This document shows positions 31,891 through 43,487 of a stretch of 64,000 nt of DNA, piece by piece (position 1 is the first letter of the stretch; every line of letters starts with the position of its first letter). This DNA comes from Laburnicola sp. R22_1 (lineage: Eukaryota; Ascomycota; Dothideomycetes; Pleosporales; Didymosphaeriaceae). The stretch lies in NCBI GenBank assembly GCA_014281115.1, contig JACONQ010000018.1, forward strand, positions 62,001-126,000. The letters run 5' to 3'. The notes below the pieces were generated by a model that made no database searches, was not told the origin of the DNA, and was given only the letters and a program-made list of their open reading frames with translations. Both the position numbers and the translations under genes were made by a program.

Positions 31891-33541
31891 ATGCCAACGC
31901 CAACGCCAACTACCAAAATGCTAATCTACATGTCCCGCCACGACCAACGCTTCCAGGTCCATGGCTGGAACAACAACCAAGACATCGTTGTCAAAGAACA
32001 CCAAGAACATCGCATCCAAGCCAAAGACGGCTCATCCGGTGCCATAATTGCCGTCCATGATGGCCACATTGGTGAACAAGCCGAGATCACCAAACGCGGC
32101 TACATGGGCAACGATTTCATCGACATGAGCAACATTTGCGGTGCTGGAGGCAACATGATCGTCCAGCAAGTTGGCGACAACAAGACCCGCAAGGGAGATC
32201 CAAGACTTATGCAGAACCTCAATGCTGCATGGAAGAAGGCGAGCCAGGCGACCAAGGATTTCTTGAAGAACTGCGTACATGTCAAGGATGGCAAGGTTGT
32301 TTCGCATCGACGCTCCCAAGGACTTCCCCAAGCTCGAACAGTTCCTCCGCACTTTTGCAGACGGCAAGACCTATATCGGCGTCGGGGCCTGGAATGGCAG
32401 TCCCGGCAGTGCCAGTGATAATGCACAGGTAAGACTCCAACATCTCATTTTCACCAGATATACAGCCTCAAGCCTGAGTTTTGGAGACTTTAGGATGTAT
32501 CCTGGTGTCAATCAACCCACAATGAGTCTGCAGACTTTGAATCAGTACTGTAGCTAACCGAAACACAGAGCTCTGCCTCCCACGGCAGCAAAGATATCCT
32601 GATCTGCTACAACGATGGAGATTGCACGCCGAAGTAAGCGTTCTGTAGATTAGTCTCGATGTAATACAGTCACTCATTATTGTCTCTTTAGAGATGGCGC
32701 CCATGCTTCCACTGTGACAACAAACTTCATCCTCGCGCCAGAACCTCAGAATGGCGAGAGCTCCGAGACCCACGAAAACCACGGAGATACAGCCAACGAC
32801 ACCAAAGCAAAGACGGAAGCGCTCCTTGCAGCAGCCGGAGGCGACCCTTCAAAGATCTCACCAGAAGCCCTACTAGCCCTCGCGCAGGAGAACGGTGAAG
32901 CTGTAAATGGCAACGCCGAGACCGCCGAATCCACTCAAGAACTATTCACCACCCTCGCCGTCGCCGCCAAAGACCCAGGCCCAGGCCCAGGCATCAACCT
33001 CACCAACAAGTCCAAGAAAAAGACCGAATACTTCTTCTACGTCAACTACTGGAACGGCAACGGACGAGCCGGCGCCAACTTCGACAAGCCGCTCAAGTCG
33101 ATCAGGCTAAAGCCCACCGCACCTCAATTTGTGCCTTTGCCCAATACCTTCAAGGGCCGCGTTCAGCGCGGCAAAGCACTGCCCTGCACGTGGGTCGAGT
33201 TCCAGATCGAGGCAGCCGATGACCATCGCGCACATGGCGACATCAGTGTACAGCAGGGATGTGACGGCGCAGCCACCATTGCTTCTACGGATGGGACAAA
33301 TGTCCTCAACGGATTCACGCATGCGATCGTGTCGGGAGCACCGGCTGCGGCTATTAGGAAGAAGCCCAAGGGCGAACGCGCTATTGATACTACGGTGGGG
33401 AATTGGATGGGCGGGCCGAACAAGGCTGCGATCGACTATTTGAACAAGGTTGTTGGTCAGAAGAGAGCGTATATCCTTGGAGGGTCGGGTACGCCTGATG
33501 TCGCGTCTAAGAACAAACGACTGGCTGTCGTAATGTACTAA
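31891..33541 (+). CDS. Conserved-looking fungal protein of unknown function, apparent frameshift
   Basis: Coding segments are 31891-32428, 32569-32633 and 32692-33541. Two introns with clean GTAAG donors join the 3' part in phase. Within the first exon the frame must change at about 32296: KNCVHVKDGK reads in one frame and LFRIDAPKDFPKLEQF in the next, as if one G in an AAGG run were extra. Either the gene is broken or the assembly has a one-base error. If restored, the protein is about 483 aa. The N-terminal half has no signal peptide. A middle segment is acidic and Ala-rich (TEALLAAAGGDPSKI). The C-terminal 200 residues start GINLTNKSKKKTEYFFYVNY and look like a compact beta-rich domain. 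I do not recognise a named family. Confidence 0.6.
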
Positions 33542-34435
33542 GATTTGGAGCAGTGGTGGAGAGGCGGATGGTGGAATTGTACAGTTTACTTTGTTTCGTC
33601 TGTTAGATTTTATTGTCTTTAATTGTAGATTCGTTCTTGCATTGCTCATCCTGGGGTAATACGCAGTAATCGGACTTTTGTTCTAGTACTAGAGCATGCA
33701 TCTCCATCGCCCGTGAATTGATAGCGGTAACCGTTCTTCGTGACTCGTCGAGCATCCGTTATCAAACGAATCGCAGAGTTATTGGACTTCTTCGCATAGT
33801 TGTGTTTTTGCACATGACCATTATCTCAAATCTCGTCATCGCATATCAATGGTGTAAGCATACGAAAGCCACAGCCCCAGAACAAAAAATCCGAGTATTG
33901 TCGGCCTTTGTATTGCCTATACAAGGGCAACACACGACACTTAGAAATTTATCTTAGTGCGGTAGTCAGACGAAGCCGTAAGACGGCCCGTAGTTGTAGC
34001 GAAGACCACTTCGCTCAGTCACGAGGACAAAGGTAAGAAGGTAAGCATCAACGCCCTGCGATGTGCTTACTGTGCCGCTCCTACGAAAAACCCCCACGCG
34101 TCATGTGCGCAGAAGTTTAGCCCCAGCCCGTTCAAGCTGGCTTCTTCATGTATGAGGCTCAGCTGGAAAACAAGCATTGCGGGTACAGCCATCTTACGGC
34201 GCGTAAACCGTGGCTTACACTTCTCCGCTGAATATTGAGCACGGATGTTCACTCAATAATTCGTGAGCGTGACTGGCCGCCTGAAGCAGATATAGTTGCG
34301 ACCTATTAACTCTTTATGGTTATGCTTTATTCACTCTCGTCAGTATAAACGGTGGAAATCGTCTCAAAGATCGCAGTGAACAGGTCAGTCGCCTTCGACA
34401 TTGAAAAAAAACTCGCTCAGCATTACTTACTAGCC
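33542..34435. other. Intergenic, no supported gene
   Basis: No domain-bearing frame is seen on either strand. Confidence 0.5.
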
Positions 34436-35122
34436 ATGCATGTTCCCACTTTCGCCCAGGCCCTCGTGCCCCTCACTGCGCCTTATTTTTTCGCCGCCCC
34501 TGGCGTCAACGATGGAAACTTCCAAAAAGCCGTCTTGAACACGCACAATGCCGATCGAGCCAAACACGGCGTACCCGCTCTTACATGGGACAGCAAGCTC
34601 GCCCAATTTGCGCAGAAGTGGGCCAACAACTGCGAGTTCAAGCACTCGGTACGACTCCATTTACCGTCTCTGACAGCGAAATAGCAACGAGAAGAACAGG
34701 GCGGTCCCTACGGCGAAAACCTCTACGGCTCCTGGACGACCGGCTCCTTTGACTTCACCAAGAAAACCCAGTCCGGCATCCACAACGGGTGGTACGATGA
34801 GATCAAGGAGTACAACTTCAACCAGCCTGGGTTTTCCATGGAGACGGGGCATTTCACGCAGATGGTGTGGAAGAGCTCGAAGCGGATTGGCTGTGCTTGG
34901 AACACCAAGATCTGCAAGAGCAATGGCATGAACTTTTATAAGTTTGTTTGCGAGTACGACCCCCCTGGGAACATGGTTGGCGGGAATCACTTTAGGGAAA
35001 ATGTTCCTAGGCCGATTAAGAAGGCTGGTGTTGAGGAGGTGGATTATGATGTGGGGGTTGATGATGTCTTTGAGGAGGAAGAGGCTGATATCGTTGAGCA
35101 GAGCCTACAAATAGTTATTTAG
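34436..35122 (+). CDS. Secreted CAP/SCP (PR-1-like, Pry-type) protein
   Basis: Two exons (34436-34648, 34700-35122) joined by a 51-bp intron encode 211 aa. The N terminus (MHVPTFAQALVPLTAPYFFA) is a hydrophobic signal-like segment, and this Met is the first ATG in frame. The CAP domain follows with its signatures: LNTHNADRAKHGVPALTW, WANNCEFKHS, GENLYGS, GHFTQMVWKSSKRIGCA and FVCEYDPPGN. The His and Glu positions of the CAP cavity (HN near the start, GEN, GHFTQ) are present. Fungal members such as Pry1 bind sterols and lipids and are exported. The tail of about 40 residues is unusual for the family, strongly acidic (DVFEEEEADIVEQ). Lipid binding here is inferred from family. Confidence 0.9.
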
Positions 35123-36497
35123 ATGATTGAATTTTTCGTGTGTTGCTCGCACCCAGACGAACGGTGGGACTCCGTTTTGGCGGGAATGGAATTTGCTTGA
35201 GAATTCTACCACGCATAGACCGCTCCGTGCTACAAAAAACGTGCCCAAGAACTGTGCAATAGTCCACCAGACCACAAGCCACCAACCCAGCAAACGCTTC
35301 GTCTTCTCCATTTGAACCCAGTCCATCCTCAGACGCATCCACCTCACTCACTATCTCCGACAACACGCCCAGCAGCCTTACTAGCGCGCTTCTTCCAACT
35401 GGCGCTACTGGGTGCCCTACCTAAACAACCTACACAATCTCGTCCCCAAGAGCCCAAATTAATACACACTCCCACGAGCCCTAGCCACCTCTTAGAGCTT
35501 CTTGATAGTGCCGTACCGTCGTTACCTCCGATGCTTGTCTAGACTATCTTAATACTCGCCTTATACCCCACAATACCCTCTTCACACCAGACTCCTTGCC
35601 GTCAGTCTTCAGAACTAATAGTAGGTTTTGCCACGCCCCCTGAATCGCGGCCTCGTGAACTGCAATACTCTTATCTTTGCTTTGTCCTTGAGGGTCTTCT
35701 CCATAGCTTCAATATACCTGTGTATCTCGCGGTAGACAGCCAGCCCTGTACCCAGGCATGGGGAGGCGAAGAAGCGAGACGATGCATAATACCTATGGCG
35801 AAAGTGCTGGCGATGGCATACGTTTGCCATCGACGAAGGGTTTGTGGTCTTAGTGGCTGGAGTGGCAGACGCGGTGCCCCCGAACGGCGACGAACCAACT
35901 GGTCAATGTGAATGTGATCAGCGCTGCAACGCATGAGTTAGCTTTGCACTTTACAATCGTGATGGGGAGTAACGTACGGTAGGCATATCATCGAGAGCTA
36001 GTAACATAGCGTGATTTACCTTCACAATTTCATTCCATTATGTGGATTGGATATAGACTTTGTTGAGTAGGAATAGGTATACTATCTAAACTATACTATC
36101 TAAGATAAATAGATGTATTGTGAGATATGACATATAAGAGTGCCTAACACGCTAGCTACACACCATAGTGATTAATCCCAATGCGACGCAAACGCCCACA
36201 GTTCCAGGCAGAGACAACTCAAAGTCCCTCCCTCGCTTAACCCCTGACTGCTACTCTGTATAGTTTGCAGTCTGTGTGGTATTAGTAATATATATCCTGG
36301 GGTAACACACGCTGCATTGCGAAGCTGTGTTGACTACTTGTCACAGAAGCGTTACACACCTGCAACGTACCTGTCACGTGACCATGCTTGGCACCCATTC
36401 ATATGCAGGAGCTAGCTAGCCTTAGCATCATCACTCATAGATATATACATGCATTCTCAGCCATCATCCTGACAGTACCCAAAGAAAAAAACGGTTA
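35123..36497. other. Intergenic, no supported gene
   Basis: About 1.4 kb of mixed composition becomes AT-rich around 36000-36180. Short open frames only. Confidence 0.5.
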
Positions 36498-38220
36498 CTA
36501 ACAACCCACTCCCCACCCTTTGGCCCTCCCCCGCCCATCCCATCCACCTAGAACCCCATCCCCATATTTCCGCCCCCACCTCCCCTGTCTCTCCCACTGA
36601 TACCCCTTCAAATACCTCGAAGAAACATAATACTCCTCTCCCACCTCCCCATCCCCAGCCCCAACCCGCCCCTCAGGAAGCGGATCCCCCACCGCATCCA
36701 GAACCCCCTCCCCCACCCCACCCCCCAAATGCACCTCCTTCCAATGCCTCGCCAACTCCTCCAGCGCCTCCTCCCCCGTATAAACACCACCCGACACGAC
36801 GAACACCGCGGCGCGACATCCACATCGTCTTCCGCGTCGCTGGATGCCGCAAACAGCTCCTCCTCAGCATCGACATCCGCCATACGCACATCTTCCTTCC
36901 CACTCTCCCCCGCAACCCGCGCCGGCAGCGCAAGCTGCCGCGGATGACTCCCCAAATGGCGTCTCAGCAGCGCCAACGTAGGCAGGATTTTCCGACACAG
37001 CGGACACGCAGCCTGCGATGCCAGCGCAGGAAGCCTCTCACAAGACCTTGCGACGTCTTCAATCTCCTCCCTCACCATACCTGGGTGCCGCTCACGCATA
37101 TGCGCGCAGAAAGCCTCGTACGAACCCATGCGCTCCTCGCAGTAGTAAAGACACGCATGCTGTTTCCGATGCACGCGGAGTTCATGCGTGAACCACGCGT
37201 TGCGGGAGGCGTATGCGGTGCCGGCGGCGAGCGGGCAGGCGCAGAAGGTGCAGACGTAGGCGCGGAGGTCGGCGTAGACGTGGGTTTGCCAGGCGTGCTC
37301 GTCTTGGTCTTGGATGGAGGTGAGGCGGAGGCAGAGGGGGCATTCGAAGATGCCCTGGGGGTCGGGCTGGGGGAGCGGGTTTCCGAATCGTGGTCGTCGT
37401 TGGGGTCGTGGGCCCAGATGGGAGCGGGGTGGTTGAGTCTGGCGTCTATGGATGAGGCGATGGTGCTTTGGGCTTGTCTGGAGGAGGTGGCGACTGTGTT
37501 CGACGTCTTGGTCGTCGTGGAGGGTCATGCCGTGTCCTAATCGCTGGCGGTGCTCGACGCGGTACTGCAGATATTGCCTCCGACGAGATGTAGCTCTGCC
37601 CAAGCACTCGACCAAGAAGTCCTCTGCGTCCGGGAATTTTGCGCGTACGTGCTGGATATCGTATGGCTCGAAGTGACTGGTACTGATATGCATGGTCGCT
37701 CTAATCTGATCATGCGGCGCGGGATTCTGAATCGACATGACCTAACCGCATAAGACACGTCGTTATCTTTGCCATGCTCGCCACCAGTTGCTGCAGCTGC
37801 GTCGTATCTTGCGCACTGTGTGCCACCGAAAGTTGCGAGCCCGAATCCGACATGTCTTCCCAGGGCGTTTTTGCTCCGCGTATGATCTCGCATGCCTCTT
37901 GTAGCACCGTGGCCAAGTTTCTTAGAAGCCTGCATACACCCTTGCGGATATGAGAGGCTTCTCGTAGCTTGTAGTCGAGCGAACTTTGGTCCTTTCGGTG
38001 GGCGGCTACGTCGCCGCACCATAGGCGGAAACGTCCGAGTTCGTTTTTAATGGCTCCGCGTGGTCATTTTCGCTTCATAGTATCGCTGGCTATACTTTCC
38101 AAGGCCTGGTAAGCGGTCTTGAAACCTGAGAGGCACGTCTGGACATGGTCGGAGATAAGGTAAGAATTGTCTTCTTAGACTATCTCCACAAGGGGAAGTA
38201 TTTGCGTAACTAGATAAAGA
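36498..38220 (-). pseudogene. AcuF-like C2H2 zinc-finger protein, broken
   Basis: The central frame (37738-36608) carries a C2H2 block, FECPLCLRLTSIQDQDEHAW with a following His pair and CTFCACPLAAG, and a second finger, ACPLCRKILPTLALLRRH. This layout is common in a fungal family annotated as AcuF-like C2H2. Three or more lesions appear. The N-terminal helical part (RFRLWCGDVAAHRKDQSSLD to LMRLG) lies in another frame and must shift by one base near 37740. Further upstream, coding-like sequence (ILPLVEIV, then EDNSYLISDHVQTCLSGF) is cut by TAA at 38175-38177 and TGA at 38064-38066. At the 3' end, a second shift near 36810 is needed to reach VFVVSGGVYTGEEALEELAR and the stop at 36498. It is probably a pseudogene, though base errors could explain the indels. 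Confidence 0.65.
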
Positions 38221-38575
38221 CAACTTAAGCATACTGCGGATAACAGTCTAAGGCGCGTCCAGCTATTATAATCTTCAAAGAAGTAACAATATATAACGCT
38301 TTAGATAGCGTAAACAGCCTATATAGGAGGGGTAACTCAGGGGCCATCAGGTAGATAAGGCATTAATAGCGTATTCTTAGAGCGAAGATTACAATACATA
38401 TCACAAAGAGCATACAATAACAGCTTTAAACCTAGCAAAGTATAGTACACGTGGCAGTATACAGCCTCAACCCCTCATCCAAGTGCAACATCTAGCCTCT
38501 CATTAGCCCGCTCCTTCTCCTATAGATAATACATGCACGCGTCAAGCATATCCCATACCATATCCTAGGATAACT

Positions 38576-39600
38576 ACTTTCCATTTCCACCATTATATTA
38601 GGCTTTAAGATCGCTAGAGTCGTCTTAAGCTCGTTCCCACTTATTATCGTCCTGCTCAAGCGTTATACCAAAGGTATAACTAGGGTAAAAGCTCTATTAC
38701 AGTATAAAGGCGAGTTAACAGACCTGCCCAACAACGTCCAAACAGAACAGAACATTTTCTTAAACACACTCAAGCAGCTGCTCATTAGCGTTGTCCCAAA
38801 TAACTAGATTGCACAGCTACTAGAGAAGCCAGGAGAAGGTAGTTAGAAAGATGCTATTATAGAGGCAAATTTAAAAGAGAGGCTAAAGGACAGCTATACC
38901 TCGTATATAAAAAATATAAAAGGGATAAAAAAGTCACCAGACAGGTTGCGAGAGAATTTAAACACAATCCACAACAGGGTATATGGCCGCTCCTAACTCC
39001 CACAATAAAATTACGCCCATACTAAGATAGCATTACTAGAGTTCCAATTCAAACGCCCTTAAATAGGAGTACACCCAACTTCAATATTTCTTCGCCAAGT
39101 CCAACCACACAACCATAATAAAAAGTCTTAAGAAACACAACAAAGCGCTCCAAAGATTAACACACCAGTCCATAGATCTAGAACCCATTAGGAAAGACAC
39201 AAAAATTTGCTCACGATGTCCCGACTTCAAGACACTGCAGGAGTACACCAGAAATCTCTACTATACATTTCGCTCGGCCATCCGGTGTCGTTGCAACGAC
39301 CATTTCGTGAATTTGCAACTTGAATGCCGACACGACAGCGCGAGAGGCTCGCAGTGCAACCTGGATGTCGTGAACAGGAAGCCATTCAGGGTCGTCTTCT
39401 TCGATGGGGTTACCACGCGATCGAAGTCCGCTTGGTGTCTATGCCGCAACGTCGATATCCGCTCCATTCAGAATGCTCCGACGCCTAAGATTTCGTTGTT
39501 CAGTACTCAAAACGGATCAACACTTCAGAATACGATCGATCTTGCTAGAGCTGGTACGCTGGGAGTGGTTTGGTGCACAGTTACCCGGATTGTAGAGTGA
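38576..39600 (+). pseudogene. DUF7580-like (prion-inhibition/HET-associated) protein, RIP-like decay
   Basis: One frame reads GFKIARVVLSSFPLIIVLLK, then a helical block with TEQNIFLNTLKQLLISVVP, LLEKPGEG and LKERLKDSYTSYIKNIKGI. These match the pattern of the DUF7580 family, found N-terminal in fungal HET-s/NLR-associated proteins. Stops (TAG, TAA) interrupt it after VPNN, GEGS, YGRS and KRP, mostly where Gln or Trp is expected. The 3' part, from about 39190 to 39600, is open and retains CSRCPDFKTLQEYTRNLYYT and RCRCNDHFVNLQLECR. It lies head to head with the broken C2H2 gene. A small shift between the two parts near 39110 is possible. Family assignment is by pattern only. Confidence 0.6.
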
Positions 39601-40696
39601 CTTTGACCAGCAGGGGCCAGGGTTCCTGAGGCTTTGCTTAGTTCTATACATAGAACAATGAATATCAGAGGTTTTTCCTGTGGTTAGAAACGCTCTGACG
39701 GAACAAAGCCGAGGTATCTGGCCGAATGATTGCGTGAGCAGCGGTGTCACGGCCTCCTGTGGCGCGCCATCAGCAATCAAAGTGCGTCCGCTACCGTCAC
39801 TGCAATGAGCATGCCTCGATGCCCCGTGTCTGATATAAGAAAGGCCTCGGCCCTCATCAACCACGATCAATGCGTGGGCGAGGCGCAGCGGCTAGTGAAG
39901 GGGTCCGGCGGCGTCGTTTTATTTTTCCGACACGGCCGTCCGGAGTGGAGTTGGAGCACGGAACGAGCATTCATGCGGCGCATTCCCGGATCGGATCAGG
40001 CAAACATGCTCGCGGATTGATGAAACAAAATGGTGGTTGATGCATGGTGCGTGAGAGCCTCGGGGTCCCCCAATGCGGCTTGATTGAAGATGCAGGGCCC
40101 TGCCTAGCGCGCGTGGCCCGCCGCAGCTACAGGCGACGGCGGCGGACGGCGTGCGGGAAAAGGGTGAGGGTGGAAACAGCGGAAACACTGTCCTCCAAAG
40201 ATACTGACTTGTTGGTGGAAGAGCCTGTCTCTCTCACGGATCGTGTCGCTTGGTGCAGTGTGCATGGTCGTTGTGCGACGCGGCTGGTACCTGCTGCCCC
40301 TCGACGCGGCGGCAGGAGCCCCGCAGCGGCCAGTCGCAGCCTCGCAGGGCAGCAGCCGCTCGAACGCCTTGTGAACGTCCGCCAGCCTTCCTTCACACCT
40401 CCGACCGTCCGGCCGCCAGCGCTGCTCGACCTCGCACGCCGTCTGTCGCCTCCCTCGCGCTGCCGACGTCCCTGCGAAACAATCCGACGCTGCGGGCCAC
40501 TCATCACGCCCGTCGCTGTCCTTCCGGCGCCTGAAACACGCAGGGCCCGTCCTGCGAGCACCGGCTGGGACACAGGCCAGACCAGCACGTCCACCACCCC
40601 AAGCGAGTCGCCCTAGACTGCCGACGTTCTCACGAGAGCCCTCTCCTTCTCCGGCCGCCCTCGGACTATGTATATGCTGCCAAGGTGCCCTTGACC
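39601..40696. other. Upstream region of the disordered-protein gene
   Basis: It is GC-rich near 40120-40600, with long unselected frames on both strands. Much of the last 400 bp is probably promoter and 5' UTR of the gene at 40697. No separate gene is supported. Confidence 0.45.
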
Positions 40697-41974
40697 ATGA
40701 CTCCCAGAAACCTCACCTTCGCCCCTCGCTCTCCTCCTCGCTCTCCTCCTCGCTCTCCTCCTCGCTCTCCGCCTGCCGCCCCGACCGACGACGACGACGA
40801 CGACGACGACGACCTCGTTCCCCGCCTGCAGGCCCTCGAGCCCTCGAGCCCCACCAAGCAGCCGAAGACATCCGTTTTGCCAGACACTACAGCCACCAGA
40901 GTCTCTCAGGAAGAAGCTCCGGCTCTCGGAAAAGGCAGGGCGGCTGCAGCAACTTTCGCCAATCCGCTGGAAGAGCAAACACCCCCAGACTCGGTTGCAG
41001 AGAGCTCAGTGCACGCTACTCCGGCTATGGGCATCACCATGGGCAACAGTCCTGCTTTCGAGTCACGGCGGCCGACAACTCCTCGCTCACAGACGGACCC
41101 CTCGTCTTCTTTCGACACACTTCCTACCCACACCCCGCGGGCTCGAAACCGGTCTCCCTACTCCCGCTCCCACCTTCGCTCATCGAGCGGTTCCAGTGCA
41201 GTCGTTGCTCCGCCCATGATGCGGGCACACTCACTTCCCGCTGTCATCAGCCCGTCAGGTCATCTATCTCTATCCCCATCCCCTGTGCCTGGACGACCTT
41301 CCTCGCCGCTCCGCTCGCCCAAGCGTACACGCAGCCCGCGCAGCCAGCCCGTCATATACGAGGATTCATTTGCATTCTCTGGGGCGCCCAGGGTGTGCGA
41401 CATCTCGGAAGATGCTGAGCTGGAACTGACTCCCAAGGTGGCCACCACGCAGCCCTCGCCCATATCGACCTTGTACAGCAGCACGGGCTCTCTGTCTCGC
41501 CGAAGGAGGCCCGCTTCTCCACTTCACCAGGTTGCCTTTGGAGGAGCAGTCAGTGCACCACCCGTGCGGACGCCCACCTCCGGCTCACCGTCGCCGTTGC
41601 TGTCGGCTACCAAGTTCAACGAGCCGTTCCCTGGCATGAACTCGCACTATCCGTCCTCGCTTACCTCTTCGTCCGTCCCCTCTACGCCGACGTCGATGCG
41701 CTCCCGCAGCCCGTCCATCTCGTCCCTCGAGACCATTCCCGATACACCCGATGCCGAGGAGGAAGCCATCGAGGCCGACCGCATCGCTGTACTGAAAGCT
41801 GCGGCTGATCGTGAGCAAGAGGCGAACGAGGGTGGCCGGCGTTCAAGCCTGGACGTGCCCGGCGGAAGCGGTCGAAGCTTCTCGTTCGGCAAGCGAGATT
41901 CTAGGAAGAGATGGAGTGTCTGCGGTGCGGAGAGGCGCGGCGATCTTGACTTGGAGACGATCTGGGAGGATTGA
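40697..41974 (+). CDS. Ser/Pro-rich intrinsically disordered protein, unknown function
   Basis: A single exon starts at the first ATG (MTPRNLTFAPRSPP) and encodes 425 aa. A tandem of four RSPP units (near residues 11-26), encoded by a 12-bp repeat, is followed by a run of nine Asp (about residues 32-40). Nearly the whole protein is Ser, Pro, Thr and Arg rich with many SP/TP sites (SPSPVPGRPSSPLRSPKRTR), suggesting phosphorylation by proline-directed kinases such as CDK or MAPK. A short predicted helix (EEEAIEADRIAVLKAAADRE) and a conserved-looking end, RKRWSVCGAERR then DLETIWED, are the only ordered candidates. No membrane segment or signal peptide is present. Function is unknown. Confidence 0.8.
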   Translation: MTPRNLTFAPRSPPRSPPRSPPRSPPAAPTDDDDDDDDDLVPRLQALEPSSPTKQPKTSVLPDTTATRVSQEEAPALGKGRAAAATFANPLEEQTPPDSVAESSVHATPAMGITMGNSPAFESRRPTTPRSQTDPSSSFDTLPTHTPRARNRSPYSRSHLRSSSGSSAVVAPPMMRAHSLPAVISPSGHLSLSPSPVPGRPSSPLRSPKRTRSPRSQPVIYEDSFAFSGAPRVCDISEDAELELTPKVATTQPSPISTLYSSTGSLSRRRRPASPLHQVAFGGAVSAPPVRTPTSGSPSPLLSATKFNEPFPGMNSHYPSSLTSSSVPSTPTSMRSRSPSISSLETIPDTPDAEEEAIEADRIAVLKAAADREQEANEGGRRSSLDVPGGSGRSFSFGKRDSRKRWSVCGAERRGDLDLETIWED

Positions 41975-43487
41975 ATGGCTGGACACACCGTGGCTGCCAT
42001 GGTACTATGGGATACTCCGGCTTCTCGGAGTAAGCATTTCAGGCGTTGGGCGGCTCAGCCAGGCTCGGGCCAGGCTTCTGTTTTCTGGGCGGCTTTTTCT
42101 GTATGATGGTTTTCTGCTCTCTGGCCATGTCACAGAGCGCAATAGGAGCATGGGTATGGGTGTTGACTTGTTTCTCCAGCATAGGATTAGTCTTGTATTT
42201 GCTAGCGAGATACCCTTCTCAATGACACCGAGTATATGAATGCTTGCTCTTGAGGTGTGTGCGGCTGTTGCGTATAGCTGTGGGCTGTGATTGTGGGTAC
42301 GTTTGGCGTTTGGATTGCTCAGCCTGGGGGGACTTGTAAAATTTAGACTTTTGTAAATGGTGTTTAGTGTGTTACTTATTCTGGGGTTGACTTGTAGTTA
42401 AGTTATTCTTTTGTGTTTATTATGCTGAGGTACATTTCTGTTGTTGGTATTGCTCTTCCTATGGTAGGTACCTTGTAGTCCTTGTACTTTTGTTCTTACG
42501 ATTAGGATTCCTCGTCCTGTGGTACCTAAGGTACCTTATACTATCTAGCTATTCTTCTATTTTAGGATGTTCTTTTTGTTTGTATTTACGCTTTTGTGTA
42601 GTTGTTTATGGTTGGTTCGTTGTGGGTGGTTGGTTGGTTGTATTGCTTTGTTTTTCTTTTCTGTGTTTGTGTGGTTAAGTTATGTATTTATTATGTATGT
42701 ATGTTTATATCCTTGGCAACTATGCATCGCCATAGAATAAAAGGATAGAAGTCTACATCTAAGGTAGCATGAAGAACCCTACGCATTCGATTTTTTCGAT
42801 TTTTTTTTTTTTAAAAAAAAAAGGAGATCGATAGGTGTGCGATGGGGATGTCATGTGATGTTGTATTCCTGTTTCTATTTTACGGCTCTTTTAGGAGAAA
42901 CGTGGAACATGATGAACGCATCGCATCGCTCAAAGCAAAAAGTATGTTCCTGCAATGGGAGGCAAGATGGAGGAGGCTAGGTGCGCATCTACTCTAGTGG
43001 CGGGAGAGAGATGGTGTTGTGCTTAAAGATGCACTGTGGTATAGCGTCTGCACGGAATGCGAGTATGGGAAGGAGATGGTGCGGATGGGTGATGGGGTGG
43101 GATGGGGATGGCGTGTGCTTATGCTTCGTGGTGGGGGTGGGATGGTTTGGGTTGGGCATTGGGGGAGGTGGGGAGGGGAGGGTTATTTATAGTGGGTTGT
43201 GGAGGTGGAGTGGTGTGGTGTGTGTAGTGTTAAAGGGGGGTTAGTTTTTTTAGGAGATGGTGAGGGGGGAAGGAGATAGATGGGGGTATGGATAATGTGT
43301 GTATAAGGAAGGGTTGGTTAATTGTATGTAGATATGGATGGGGATATAGTGATATGTGTAAAGTTTAAAGTTTGGAGGCTTCTTGTGGTGTGAGGTACCT
43401 ACCATAGGATACATAGTACTATATCCAAACATTTGACGTGGGATGTACATCCCACCATCTCAGCTTCATTTAGTCTTGATAGTTTCC
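41975..43487. other. Intergenic, strand-asymmetric low-complexity region
   Basis: The + strand is T/G-rich and poor in C. From 42310 to 42530 the block TTGCTC..CCTGGGG..ACTTGTA..CTTTTGT recurs in degenerate form about every 65 bp. A T-run meets an A-run at 42796-42821, a perfect hairpin. No gene is seen. Confidence 0.5.

Noticed and set aside
40044..40616. Plus-strand frame of 190 codons before the disordered-protein gene
   Set aside because: Its minus-strand counterpart is equally open and both are Arg/Pro-rich, typical of GC-rich leader sequence; probably promoter and 5' UTR.
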